Source: Sandaracinus amylolyticus (GTDB taxonomy: Bacteria > Myxococcota_A > Polyangia > Polyangiales > Sandaracinaceae). Taken from it: a stretch of 64,000 nucleotides of DNA. Every line of letters starts with the position of its first letter. Position 1 is the stretch's first letter. The translations under genes and the position numbers were made by a program. Location of the stretch: positions 5,890,001 to 5,954,000 of the forward strand of contig NZ_CP011125.1 in NCBI RefSeq assembly GCF_000737325.1, written 5' to 3'. Below, in pieces: positions 39,916-50,464 of this stretch. Below the pieces are notes generated by a model. The model was not told the origin of the DNA, did not search any database, and worked only from the letters and a program-made list of their open reading frames with translations.

Positions 39916-41024
39916 AGCGCGTGCTGCTCGCGGCGCTCGTGCTCTTCGCGCCGGCGCGCGCCGAGGCGCAGACGTTCCGTCGCCCCTTCGCGTGCGACGA
40001 GTGCATCGCGAACTGGTTCTACTTCGATCACACCGGCGAGACCGCGGGCACCCAGGACTGGAGCTGCGAGGGCTCGACCTACGAAGGGCATCGCGGCACC
40101 GACTTCTCGCTGCGCGGAGGGCTCGCCGCGATCGACGTCGGGCACGACGTGGTCGCCGCCGCCGACGGCGAGGTCGTGCGCGCACAGGACGGCTTCTTCG
40201 ATCGCTGCACCGCGTGCGGCGGCGACAACTGCGGCACCGCGTTCGGGTTCGGATACGGGAACCACGTCGTGATCGATCACGGCGACACCCGCGTCGTCTA
40301 CGCGCACCTCCGCAACGGCAGCGTGCGCGTCGCGCCCGGCGATCGCGTGACGTGCGGGCAAGTGCTCGGACAGATCGCCAGCTCGGGCTGCAGCACCGGC
40401 GCGCACCTGCACTTCGAGACGCGACCACCGGGGGGTGCCTCGGCGAGCGCGTTCGATCCATTCGCCGGCGCGTGCTCGCCGACGTCGCCGTCACGATGGA
40501 GCGAGCAGGGCGCGCACCGCGGCATCCCGAGCGCGACGTGCGGCGCAGCGCCGACGTGCCCCGACGGCACGTTCCCGATCTGGACGTGCGACGAAGCGCG
40601 CACCGCCCGACGTCGCTGCGTCGACGGCGTCGACACCACGGAGCCCTGCGCGTGGGGCTGCATCTCGATGCCGTCCGGTACCGACGACGCGTGCGCCCCC
40701 GCGCCCGACGCCGACGCCGACGGTGCGAGCGCGGACCTCGACTGCGACGACACCGATCCCGACGTCCACCCCGGCGCGATCGACACGTGCGGCGACGCGA
40801 TCGATCAGGACTGCGCGGGAGGCGATCTCCTCTGCCGCGGCGATGACGGCGGCGCTGCGCTCGACGCGGGAGCGCGCGACCCGGCGAGCATCTCGGGCAG
40901 CTGCGGATGCCGCGTCGGCGCGCGGACGCACACGACGGCCGTCACGTCGTTCCTCGTCGCCGCCACGATCGCGCTGCGGATCCGCCAGCGACGATCCAAG
41001 CCCTCCCCGCGCGTTTGCGACTAA
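39912..41024 (+). CDS. M23 (LytM) peptidase with MopE motif and MYXO-CTERM-like tail
   Basis: A 370-residue exported protein (signal MKRVLLAALVLFAPARAEA). Residues 40-170 hold the LytM zinc site: His60-x3-Asp64 and HLH at 165-167, suggesting peptidoglycan endopeptidase activity. The C-terminal part contains a Cys region and one MopE-type stretch (DLDCDDTDPDVHPGA, DAIDQDCAGG). The end, SCGCRV...membrane helix...RIRQRRS, fits the MYXO-CTERM sorting signal (short Gly/Cys motif, helix, basic end). Four-base overlap with the lipoprotein gene. Confidence 0.9.
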   Translation: MKRVLLAALVLFAPARAEAQTFRRPFACDECIANWFYFDHTGETAGTQDWSCEGSTYEGHRGTDFSLRGGLAAIDVGHDVVAAADGEVVRAQDGFFDRCTACGGDNCGTAFGFGYGNHVVIDHGDTRVVYAHLRNGSVRVAPGDRVTCGQVLGQIASSGCSTGAHLHFETRPPGGASASAFDPFAGACSPTSPSRWSEQGAHRGIPSATCGAAPTCPDGTFPIWTCDEARTARRRCVDGVDTTEPCAWGCISMPSGTDDACAPAPDADADGASADLDCDDTDPDVHPGAIDTCGDAIDQDCAGGDLLCRGDDGGAALDAGARDPASISGSCGCRVGARTHTTAVTSFLVAATIALRIRQRRSKPSPRVCD

Positions 41025-41027
41025 GCT
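41022..41027 (+). promoter_or_regulatory. Putative -10 box (TAAGCT) of a near-leaderless gene
   Basis: TAAGCT ends eight bases before the GTG at 41036; predicted transcript start is two bases upstream. It overlaps the stop codon of the M23 peptidase gene. Confidence 0.4.
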
Positions 41028-41035
41028 CGACTCAC

Positions 41036-42826
41036 GTGCCCGCCCTGGCCCAGCTCGTCCCCGGACACGTCTTCGCGCGGGACTTCCGCATCCTGCATCT
41101 GCTCGCCGAAGGCGGCATGGGCGCGGTGTACGTCGTCGAACAGCTCTCGACCGGCAAGCGACGCGCGCTGAAGGCGATGCTCCCGCAGCTCGTCGTCGAT
41201 GCGCGCGCGCGCGAGCGCTTCGCGCAAGAAGCGCGCATCGCGGCGCACATCGAGAGCGAGCACGTCGTCGAGACGGTCGCCGCGGGCATCGACGAGCCCA
41301 CGGGCTTGCCCTGGCTCGCGATGGAGCTGCTCGAAGGGCGCGATCTCTCGCACGCGCTGCGCGAGCGCGGCGCGCTGCCGCCGAGCGAGGTGTTCGAGAT
41401 CCTCCAGCAGCTCGGCGACGGCCTCGGTGCGGCGCACGCGAAGGGCATCGTCCATCGTGATCTCAAGCCCGAGAACCTGTTCATCGCGGTGAGCCGCCGC
41501 CGCGGCGTGCCCTTCACGCTGAAGATCCTCGACTTCGGCATCGCGAAGCTCACGCAGGAGTCGCGCGCCACCGCGTCGACCACCGCGGCCGTCGGCTCGC
41601 CGATGTGGATGGCGCCCGAGCAGACCGAGCAGCACGCGCGCATCCGTCCCGCGACCGACGTCTGGGCGCTCGGTCTCGTCGCGTTCTACCTGCTCACCGG
41701 GCGCTCCTACTGGCGCGTCGCCAACCACCCCGAGGTGCGCCTCACCGCGCTGTTCACCGAGGTGCTCGTCACGCCGCTCGAGCCCGCGTCGGTGCGCGCC
41801 GCGCAGCTCGGCGTCGGTCATCTCGTGCCCGCGGGCTTCGACGCGTGGCTCGCTCGATGCCTCGACCGCGATCCCGAGCGTCGCTTCCCCGACGCGCGCG
41901 TCGCGCTCGCGTCGCTCTCGCCCGGCCTCTCGCTGCGCGACGATGCGCCGCACGTCCCGATGACGCACGAGCATCGTCGCGTGGTGCCGCCGACCGTCGC
42001 GATGACGCCCTCGCCCGTGCACCCGCACGCGCCGACGCCGTACGCGCCGCAGGGTTGGGCGCCACACCCGCACGCGAGCACGCCGTACGCGGTGCACTCC
42101 CCTTCGACGGCGACCGGGTCGCTGCCCGCGTCGCGATCGACCACCACGCGCAGCATCGCGCTCGCGCTCGGGCTCGTCGCGACGCTCGTCGGCGCGGGGC
42201 TCAGCGCGTTCGGTGGGCTGGTGCTGTGGCAGCGCTTCGCCCAGCGCGAGGCGCCGCCCCCGCCGCGCCTCGTCGCGCACGCGCAGATCGACGCGGGCGC
42301 GCAGGCGCAGATCGACGCGGGCGCGCACGCCGACGCGGCGCTCGCGATCGCCGACTCCGGCCCGGTGATCGTCGCGCCGACCGCGCACGATGCAGGGACC
42401 CACGCGTCGCGCGCGCGCAGCGAGGTGCAGCGCGATCCCACGCCGCCGGGCGACGACGTCACGCGCTTCGTCTGGTCCGAGGGCGCGCGACGTCGATGGC
42501 GCGGCACGTGGAGCGGCCAGGGCTGGCGCTACGCGATCACCATCGCGCTCCGCCGCGACGGCCGCGACGCGTCGGGCACGATCGAGTGGCGCCTGCTCGA
42601 GACGCCCCGGCCCGACTTCCAGTCGCGCATCGGCCACCAGGCCGAGGAGCTCGTCGAAGGCCACTACGACGAGGCCACCGGCGCGCTCGACCTCGCGGGA
42701 TACCAGAGCTCCGATCCCACGCTCGTCTCGACCGATCACTACGATCTCCGTGTGGCCGCGAGCGGCGCGATCAGCGGTCGATCCCAGAGCGACGGCGGCC
42801 GCGTCTCCGCGCGCCCCGCGGACTGA
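41036..42826 (+). CDS. Receptor-like Ser/Thr protein kinase
   Basis: A 596-residue Hanks-type kinase: AEGGMGAVY loop, catalytic Lys46, HRDLKPEN at 140-147, DFG at 166-168 and APE at 193-195. After a His/Pro-rich linker (HPHAPTPYAPQ) comes one membrane helix (residues 373-398), then an Asp/Ala-rich stretch with AQIDAGA repeats and a 130-residue external domain with WSGQGWRYAITIAL that I do not recognise. GTG start. No zinc ribbon, unlike the kinase at 22634. Confidence 0.92.
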   Translation: MPALAQLVPGHVFARDFRILHLLAEGGMGAVYVVEQLSTGKRRALKAMLPQLVVDARARERFAQEARIAAHIESEHVVETVAAGIDEPTGLPWLAMELLEGRDLSHALRERGALPPSEVFEILQQLGDGLGAAHAKGIVHRDLKPENLFIAVSRRRGVPFTLKILDFGIAKLTQESRATASTTAAVGSPMWMAPEQTEQHARIRPATDVWALGLVAFYLLTGRSYWRVANHPEVRLTALFTEVLVTPLEPASVRAAQLGVGHLVPAGFDAWLARCLDRDPERRFPDARVALASLSPGLSLRDDAPHVPMTHEHRRVVPPTVAMTPSPVHPHAPTPYAPQGWAPHPHASTPYAVHSPSTATGSLPASRSTTTRSIALALGLVATLVGAGLSAFGGLVLWQRFAQREAPPPPRLVAHAQIDAGAQAQIDAGAHADAALAIADSGPVIVAPTAHDAGTHASRARSEVQRDPTPPGDDVTRFVWSEGARRRWRGTWSGQGWRYAITIALRRDGRDASGTIEWRLLETPRPDFQSRIGHQAEELVEGHYDEATGALDLAGYQSSDPTLVSTDHYDLRVAASGAISGRSQSDGGRVSARPAD

Positions 42827-42876
42827 TTTTCCGAGATCATTGCGACGATCGGGCCGTACGGGTACACCCCCGGCGC

Positions 42877-44370
<1,494 letters not shown>

Positions 44371-44385
44371 TCGCGCCGACGCGAG

Positions 44386-44391
44386 TATGCT
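44386..44391 (+). promoter_or_regulatory. Putative -10 box (TATGCT) of a near-leaderless gene
   Basis: TATGCT ends 10 bases before the ATG at 44402; predicted transcript start four bases upstream. It also contains the in-frame ATG at 44387, which would otherwise be the first possible start. Confidence 0.4.
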
Positions 44392-44401
44392 CGGAAGCTC
44401 G

Positions 44402-45994
44402 ATGAGCGAGCTGCCGGCACCGATGGCTCAGGGCGATCTCGCGAAGACGCCCTTCGCGCACGCGCTCCTCTACTGCCATCAGCGCGAGCTCACCGGGACG
44501 CTCGTGGTGTGGCCCGAGCGCAACGAGTCGCCGCCGGGCCAGGAGCGCATCCGCTTCGAGAAGGGCGCGCTCGTCGCGGCACGTCTCACGCAGCGCGCGG
44601 GCGCGCTCGATCGCGGGCTCCTGCCGCTCTTCGCGCGCGCGTCGGGGCCGTACGCGTTCTACGCGGACGTCGATCTCGTGGGCAGTGGTGACGCGGTCCG
44701 CAGCGGGCGCGTCGATCCGATGGTGCTGCTCGCGGCATCGCTGCGCGGCCCCTCGCGCGACGACGTGGTCGAGTCGGTGCTCGCGGGCTTCGGCGACGTG
44801 CCGGTGCGCATGAAGCCCGGCGCGGATCTCCGGCGCTTCGAGCTGCTGCCGAAGGAGAGCGCGTTCGTCGAGGTGATCCGCGCCGCGCCCGCGTCGGTGC
44901 GCGAGCTCGCGCCGCAGTGCGAGCTCGGCGAGACGATCGGCAAGCGCTTGCTCTACCTCTTCGCGGTCACGAAAAGCCTCGAGGCGTACGGAGGCTCGGT
45001 CGCGAGCACGTCGTCGTCGTCGGGCACGTCGCTGCGCCCCTCGATGCCGAGCGCGCCCGCCGCACCGCCGACGAGCGAGCGCCCGCCCGCCGCCGCGAGC
45101 TCCGCCGCAGCGCGCGCCCGGAGGATGCTGGAGCTCGAGCTCCCGCCCGAGCCGCCCGCGGGCCTGAGCGCCGATCACCTCGCGTTCTGGCGCGACGTCA
45201 CGCGCGTGCTGCGCGAGATCGATCGGCAGAGCTACTTCGAGATGCTCGGGATCCCCAAGGACGCGGGCGCCGATGCAGTGCGAAAGGCCTACTTCGGGCT
45301 CGTGAAAAAGTGGCACCCCGACCGCGTGCCCGCGGAGCTCGCGACGCTGAAGCCGTTCGTCGAGCGCATCTTCCACCAGCTCACATCGGCGCAGGACGCG
45401 CTCTGCGACGAGAAGAAGCGCGGCAACTACATGCGCGTGCTCTCCGACGGCGGCGGCACGCCCGAGTCCGAGCGCAAGCTCGGGGCGGTGCTCCAGGCCG
45501 CGATGGATCATCAGAAGGCGGAGGTGCTGATCCGCCGTCGCGACTTCGCGGGCGCGATCGAGCTCATGCGCGGCGCGATCGTGATGAGCCCGGAGGACGC
45601 GGACGCGCACGCCACGCTCGGGTGGGCGATGTTCCAGCTCGATCCTGGCGTCGAGCGCGCGTCCGAGATGCTCGCGTCGGTCGACACCGCGCTCACGCTG
45701 AACCCGAAGAGCGATCGCGCGCACTTCTATCGCGCGATGATCCTCCGTCGCCTCGGCCGCGAGAGCGACGCGGTCGCGGCGTTCGGGCAGGCCGCGGCGC
45801 TGAACCCGAAGAACCTCGACGCGGTGCGCGAGGTCCGGCTCGCGCAGATGCGCGGCGGCGGCAAGATGCCCGACGCGCAGAAGAGCGGCGCCGCAGTGCG
45901 CCCGGACGCGACGAAGCGCCCGGACGCGACGAAGCCCGCGACGCAAGGCGGCGCGGGCCTCTTCTCGAAGATCTTCGGCGGAAAGAAGGACTAG
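44402..45994 (+). CDS. PATAN/DUF4388-like, DnaJ and TPR fusion protein
   Basis: A 530-residue protein. Residues 10-100 match the DUF4388/PATAN pattern (GDLAKTPFAHALLYCHQRELTG, then IRFEKGALVAA). A Ser/Pro/Ala linker follows. Residues 275-345 are a J-domain with SYFEMLGIPKDA and intact HPD at 305-307, the site that activates Hsp70. Residues 360-490 contain three TPR-like units. The tail has TKRPDATKPATQ and ends GLFSKIFGGKKD. Start at 44402 chosen on the promoter position; 44387 is also possible. Probably a cytoplasmic co-chaperone or regulator. Confidence 0.83.
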   Translation: MSELPAPMAQGDLAKTPFAHALLYCHQRELTGTLVVWPERNESPPGQERIRFEKGALVAARLTQRAGALDRGLLPLFARASGPYAFYADVDLVGSGDAVRSGRVDPMVLLAASLRGPSRDDVVESVLAGFGDVPVRMKPGADLRRFELLPKESAFVEVIRAAPASVRELAPQCELGETIGKRLLYLFAVTKSLEAYGGSVASTSSSSGTSLRPSMPSAPAAPPTSERPPAAASSAAARARRMLELELPPEPPAGLSADHLAFWRDVTRVLREIDRQSYFEMLGIPKDAGADAVRKAYFGLVKKWHPDRVPAELATLKPFVERIFHQLTSAQDALCDEKKRGNYMRVLSDGGGTPESERKLGAVLQAAMDHQKAEVLIRRRDFAGAIELMRGAIVMSPEDADAHATLGWAMFQLDPGVERASEMLASVDTALTLNPKSDRAHFYRAMILRRLGRESDAVAAFGQAAALNPKNLDAVREVRLAQMRGGGKMPDAQKSGAAVRPDATKRPDATKPATQGGAGLFSKIFGGKKD

Positions 45995-45995
45995 C

Positions 45996-46871
45996 TCAGC
46001 GGAGGTCGACGTCGACCGTGCGCGTCACGGTCACGCGCGCGTACGCGTCGTCGAGCCCGGGCACGTCCACCGGCGTCACGCGCACCCGACGCACGCGGAG
46101 GGTCGCACCCCCGTCGGGCGCGAGGATCGCGAGGGACTCCGCGTCCACCCGGAACGCGCCGTCGTCGTTCGCCGCGCACGCGAGCACGTCGCCGTGGGCG
46201 CGCACCTCGATCTCGATGGTGTCGCGGGGATCACCCGCGGCCCAGACCACGTCGAACCCGCCGTCGCGCGAGAGCGAGCCGACCTCGCCCGCCATCGTTC
46301 CGTCGATGCGTAGCTCCGCGGGCTCGGCGGGCGCCGGGACGACCGCGTCGAACGCCGCGATCTCGTCGCTGCCCGCGGCGCGGAACGCGTACTCGTCGAG
46401 ATCGGCGCGCGGCACCGCCAGCTCCGCATCGCCCGCGTAGAACACGCCGGCGAGCACGCTCGCGAGGTCCGGGAACGCGCGCGGCGAGAGGCGCGCCTCG
46501 GTGCCCGCCACGCGGACCTGGATCGTCCCGACGTCGAGCAGCTCGACCTCGGCGCTCCCGACCCCCAACGGATCGGCCCCGAGCGCATCGTCCGCGCCGA
46601 CGAACGCGCAGCTCTCGGGGGACGCCGCGGCGCCGCTGCCCAGGAGCCCGAGCACCGATGGGCCGTCGAGCCCGCGGTATCGCGCGAAGGCCGCGCTCAG
46701 CACCGTCGGGCCCGCCTCGAGCTCACCCTCGCCCGCGAAGCGCTCGACGTGCAGCACGCCCACGGACCCTTCGGTCGCCGACGCCGGGGTCACGCCGACC
46801 GGGTCGGCACCGCAGCCGACTCCCGCCAGCGCGAGGATCAGCGCAAGCGTCGAACGAAAAGGTGAGCGCAC
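45996..46871 (-). CDS. Lipoprotein of unknown function
   Basis: A 291-residue protein with a lipoprotein signal (ALILALAGVGC). The rest is beta-rich with repeated VEVELLDVGTIQVRVAG-like strands and no known domain. GTG start at 46871 directly gives the signal peptide. Convergent with the DnaJ gene; the two stop codons are one base apart. Probably anchored in the outer membrane. Confidence 0.75.
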   Translation of the reverse strand: MRSPFRSTLALILALAGVGCGADPVGVTPASATEGSVGVLHVERFAGEGELEAGPTVLSAAFARYRGLDGPSVLGLLGSGAAASPESCAFVGADDALGADPLGVGSAEVELLDVGTIQVRVAGTEARLSPRAFPDLASVLAGVFYAGDAELAVPRADLDEYAFRAAGSDEIAAFDAVVPAPAEPAELRIDGTMAGEVGSLSRDGGFDVVWAAGDPRDTIEIEVRAHGDVLACAANDDGAFRVDAESLAILAPDGGATLRVRRVRVTPVDVPGLDDAYARVTVTRTVDVDLR

Positions 46872-46878
46872 GACCGGC

Positions 46879-46884
46879 AGTGTA
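46879..46884 (-). promoter_or_regulatory. Putative -10 box (TACACT) of a leaderless gene
   Basis: On the minus strand TACACT ends seven bases before the GTG at 46871, placing the predicted transcript start one base before it. Confidence 0.4.
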
Positions 46885-46980
46885 GCGGCGCGCCCCGACC
46901 ACGGGCAAGCCGGCGGCGAGGCCGCGGGACGCCCTTCCCCTTCGGTCCGCTGCACTTCAGTCTCCTCCCGCTGCTGCACC

Positions 46981-47928
46981 ATGCCTTCTCCTGCGCTCGA
47001 ACAGCTCATCGCCCAACTCCGCGCCCTGCGACCGCCGGATCTGGAGACGCGTGGCCTCGACCCGCTGCAGGTCCGACGCGCCCTCGAGACGTTCTCGGCC
47101 GCGGTCACGCCCGGCCTCGACGTGCGCGAGGTCGATCTCATGCGCGACCTCGCGCCCGACGATCCGCGCTACGACGACGAGGACGCGGTGTTCATGCCCG
47201 CGGAGTGGGTCGTGCCCCGCGGCGCGGACGTGACGCAGCGGCTCGTCTATCTGCACGGCGGCGGATACGTCGCCGGCTCGCCGCGCACCCATCGCGGCCT
47301 CGTCACCCGCATCGCGCGCGCGGCGAACATGGTCGCGCTGGTGCCCGACTACCGGCTCGCGCCCGAGCATCGGTTCCCCGCGGCGCTCGAGGACGCGCGC
47401 GTCGCGCTCGCGCACGCGTTCGATCACGGGCCGGACGGAGAGCAGCCCGCGACGCGCGTCGTGCTCGCGGGAGACTCCGCCGGCGGCGGGCTCGTCATCT
47501 CCACGCTCGTCGCGGCACGTGACGCAGGCGAGCGCCTGCCGGCGCGCGCGGCGACGCTCTCCGCGTGGGCCGACCTCGAAGCATGCGGCGAGTCGGTGGT
47601 GTCGCGCGCGGGCGTCGATCCGATGCTCCCCGCGTCGCTGCTGAAGGGCTGGTGCCGCCACTATCTCGGCGACATCGATCCGCGGCATCCGCTCGCCTCG
47701 CCGATCCACGCGGACCTCCGCGGGCTGCCTCCGCTGCTGCTGCAGGTCGGCGACGCCGAGGTGCTGCTCGACGACTCGGTGCGCCTCGCCGCGCGCGCGA
47801 AGGAGGCCGGCGTCGAGGTCACGCTCGAGGTGTTCGACGACCTCTTCCACGTGTTCCAGGCGTTCGCCGGCGCGCTGCCCGAAGGGCGCGCTGCGATCGC
47901 GACGATCGGCGCGTTCCTGCGCGCGTGA
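46981..47928 (+). CDS. Alpha/beta hydrolase, hormone-sensitive-lipase type esterase
   Basis: A 315-residue hydrolase of the HSL (family IV) esterase type. The oxyanion motif HGGGY lies near residues 91-95, the nucleophile is in GDSAGG, and the acid/His pair in QVGDAEVLLDD and FDDLFHVFQ. Relatives hydrolyse short-chain esters. No signal peptide, so cytoplasmic. ATG start; divergent from the lipoprotein gene. Natural substrate unknown. Confidence 0.92.
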   Translation: MPSPALEQLIAQLRALRPPDLETRGLDPLQVRRALETFSAAVTPGLDVREVDLMRDLAPDDPRYDDEDAVFMPAEWVVPRGADVTQRLVYLHGGGYVAGSPRTHRGLVTRIARAANMVALVPDYRLAPEHRFPAALEDARVALAHAFDHGPDGEQPATRVVLAGDSAGGGLVISTLVAARDAGERLPARAATLSAWADLEACGESVVSRAGVDPMLPASLLKGWCRHYLGDIDPRHPLASPIHADLRGLPPLLLQVGDAEVLLDDSVRLAARAKEAGVEVTLEVFDDLFHVFQAFAGALPEGRAAIATIGAFLRA

Positions 47929-47933
47929 CGTCG

Positions 47934-49067
47934 TCACCGCTTCTTCCGCCGCTTCACGACGGGATCGCCCATCGCCGCGAGCACCGCGCGAGGATCGACG
48001 CGCTGCGCGAAGCGCACGATCGGTGCGCCCTCGGGGACCTCGTCGCCCGCGCACGCGAGCCGATCGCTCACGCAGAGCACGAGCTGCTCGATGCCCGCGT
48101 CGCGCAGTCGATCGACCTTCGCGCGCAGGTACGCGGGAGTCCAGTAGCCCACGATCTCGACGAGCCAGCGTCGTCGTGCGTCGTGGCGATGCACGAGCGC
48201 GAAGTCGGGCACCACCAGCACGTCGCCCGCGCGCACCGGCTCGGGATCGCGCACGAGATCCCAGTCGTGCGTGAGCCGCGCGAAGCGCTTCGCGAACGCA
48301 TCTCCGACCTCGCCGTCGAGGGCGGGCGCTCGCATCCCCTCGACGAACACGGGATCGCGCTCGCGGACGATCCAGCTCCGCGGCCCCGAGTCGCCCGCCA
48401 CGAGCGCGCGCAGTCGGAACCGGCGCACGCCGGCCAGCGCGGGGAGCAGCGACGCGAGCGCGCGACCGTACACGCGCGTCGCGCGGAACAGCGAGAGCGG
48501 CCCGGAGATCTCGAGGCGCGCGCCGTGCTCCTCGGGATGGACGACGCACACGAGCCCGCGCCGCTTGCACGCGCGCACGACGTCGTGCGGGTCTCCTTCC
48601 ACGTCCAGCCGCACGCTCGATGCACGCGCGAGGAGCGCCCTCGCGAGCGCGTGGTTGCAGCGGATCGCGAGATCGGCGGGGCTCGGCACGGTGCGCGGCG
48701 CGGCGACGAGGCGCTCGCTCGGCAGATCGGCGAACAGCGCCTCTTCGATCGCGGCGACCGGCAGCGCGAGCGCGCGCGACGCAGCGAGCATCGCGGCCTC
48801 GCGAGAGGCCTCGGACGTCGCGGCTCGGAACACGATCGAGCGTACGTGCTCGGGGTCGTGCGCACCGCCGACGCGATCGGACCAGAGGTCGTCGAGCACG
48901 CTGCGCGCGAGCTTCACGCGCCGCGGCGGCGCGAGCGGTGACACGAGCATCTCGTCGAGCTCGCGGATCGGACGTCCTTCGGCGCGCTGGTACGTCGCGA
49001 TCAACGCCGCGAGCCAGCGATGATCGCGCGCGTCCAGCCAGCGCGGAGACGCTTCGACATCGCTCAT
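47934..49067 (-). CDS. DUF790 / Bax1-like nuclease partner of XPB
   Basis: A 377-residue protein with the DUF790 features: N-terminal region resembling ASxxRRVKLARSVLDDL, a middle SGPLSLFRATRVYGRALASLLP and a C-terminal PD-(D/E)XK-like part (VPDFALVHRHDARRRWLVEIVGYWTPAYL, with Asp, Glu and Lys in order). Archaeal Bax1 is a nuclease that works with XPB helicase in nucleotide excision. The ATG overlaps the helicase stop by four bases, supporting joint action here. Ends with RRKKR. Confidence 0.88.
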   Translation of the reverse strand: MSDVEASPRWLDARDHRWLAALIATYQRAEGRPIRELDEMLVSPLAPPRRVKLARSVLDDLWSDRVGGAHDPEHVRSIVFRAATSEASREAAMLAASRALALPVAAIEEALFADLPSERLVAAPRTVPSPADLAIRCNHALARALLARASSVRLDVEGDPHDVVRACKRRGLVCVVHPEEHGARLEISGPLSLFRATRVYGRALASLLPALAGVRRFRLRALVAGDSGPRSWIVRERDPVFVEGMRAPALDGEVGDAFAKRFARLTHDWDLVRDPEPVRAGDVLVVPDFALVHRHDARRRWLVEIVGYWTPAYLRAKVDRLRDAGIEQLVLCVSDRLACAGDEVPEGAPIVRFAQRVDPRAVLAAMGDPVVKRRKKR

Positions 49068-50425
49068 GGCCGTGCCTCCACCAGGCCGAGCGCCGCGATC
49101 CGCCGCGCGGCGCGACGGCGCTCCGACGTGCCCACGACGACGAGTTCGTAGACGATCGCGACCTTGCCGGGCGCGGGACGCAGCACGCGCCCGACCCGCT
49201 GCACGTGCTCGCGCGCGCCGAGCGCGCCGCCCGCGATGATCGCGATCTCCGCCCCGGGCACGTCGACGCCTTCGTTGAGCACGCGCGCCGAGACGAGCGC
49301 GCGCAGCCGTCCTTCGCGGAGATCCGTGATCGCACGCTCTCGCTCACGACGCCCGATGTCGCACGTGATCGGCATGATCAAGTGCGTGCGCGCGACGTCG
49401 TACGCGGATGCGTTGTCCTCGGTGAACACCAGCGTGCGCTCGCCACGGTGCCGCTCGATCAGCGTCGCCAGCGCGTGTCGTTTCGCCTCCGCGTGCGTCG
49501 TGATCCGGCGCGCGGCGCGCAGCGCGGCGAGCGCCCGGACGCCCGCTTCGGTCTGCGTCGCGAGCGCGACGATCTCGGGCCAGCTCGCGCCGGGGCGCGC
49601 CTGGAGGATCGGATCGACGACGGCGTGGAACGTCTGCTTCTCCGCGTCGTACGCGCGCTGCTCGTCGCGCGTCAGCCGCAGATGGAGCACGACGTGCTGG
49701 AGCTCGGCGAGCCAGCGCCCCGTCAGCTCGGCGGTGGTCGAGCGCGCGACGACCGAGCCGACGCGCTCCTCGATGCGCACGCGCGCACGATCGTCCTCGT
49801 TCATCGTCGCGGTGAGCCCGAGGCGCGCGGGCGCGATCGACATCTCGAGCAGGTCGTCGCGCGCGCCGTGCCCGAAGTGGTGCACCTCGTCGATCACGAG
49901 GAGCTCGAAGCAAGCCCCGAGATCCGGTGCGGCGCGCAGCGCGCCCTCGTAGGTCGCGACCGTGATCGGCGCGAGCTCGTGCTTGCCATCGCCCCACTGG
50001 CCCAGCGGCCCGAGGCCGAGCTCGGAGAGCGTCCGCAGCCACTGCTCCACGAGCACGCGGGTGGGTGCGAGCACCAGCGTGCGCGCCGAGGTCCGCGCGA
50101 TCGCGGCGGCGCCGACGCGCGTCTTCCCGGCGCCCGTCGGGAGCACGACGATGCCGCGGCGATTCGCGGCCTCCCACGCGTCGAGCGCGGCCTGCTGGTA
50201 CGGGCGCAGCTCCGGCGACGCGAGGTCGGGCGGTGGCGCTGGCGAGGGCGCGCGCACGCGATCGTCGAAGCGCACGTCGCGCAGCGCCGCGACGATCTCG
50301 GCGTACGCCGATGCCGGCGCGCGATGGCGACCGACACGAGGATCCCATCGGACGTGAGGGAGCGCCGCGGCCCGTTCGGGCTCGGCAGTGAGCAGCAAGG
50401 TTCCGCGGTCGTAGTCGATGCGCAC
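49064..50425 (-). CDS. XPB-like superfamily 2 DNA helicase
   Basis: A 453-residue helicase. An N-terminal damage-recognition-like domain (residues 1-65) precedes the core: Q-motif region RPYQQAALDAW, Walker A PTGAGKT (96-102), DEVH (179-182), GLTAT, and the second RecA domain with VFTEDNASAYDVA, NEGVDVPGAE and QRVGRVLR. Size and domain order fit the short bacterial/archaeal XPB. Next to DUF790/Bax1 it forms the known XPB-Bax1 pair, likely for DNA repair. Confidence 0.92.
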   Translation of the reverse strand: MRIDYDRGTLLLTAEPERAAALPHVRWDPRVGRHRAPASAYAEIVAALRDVRFDDRVRAPSPAPPPDLASPELRPYQQAALDAWEAANRRGIVVLPTGAGKTRVGAAAIARTSARTLVLAPTRVLVEQWLRTLSELGLGPLGQWGDGKHELAPITVATYEGALRAAPDLGACFELLVIDEVHHFGHGARDDLLEMSIAPARLGLTATMNEDDRARVRIEERVGSVVARSTTAELTGRWLAELQHVVLHLRLTRDEQRAYDAEKQTFHAVVDPILQARPGASWPEIVALATQTEAGVRALAALRAARRITTHAEAKRHALATLIERHRGERTLVFTEDNASAYDVARTHLIMPITCDIGRRERERAITDLREGRLRALVSARVLNEGVDVPGAEIAIIAGGALGAREHVQRVGRVLRPAPGKVAIVYELVVVGTSERRRAARRIAALGLVEARP

Positions 50426-50464
50426 GGCGCCCGCATCGACGCGTCGTGCGCGCGGTTGCGCGCG

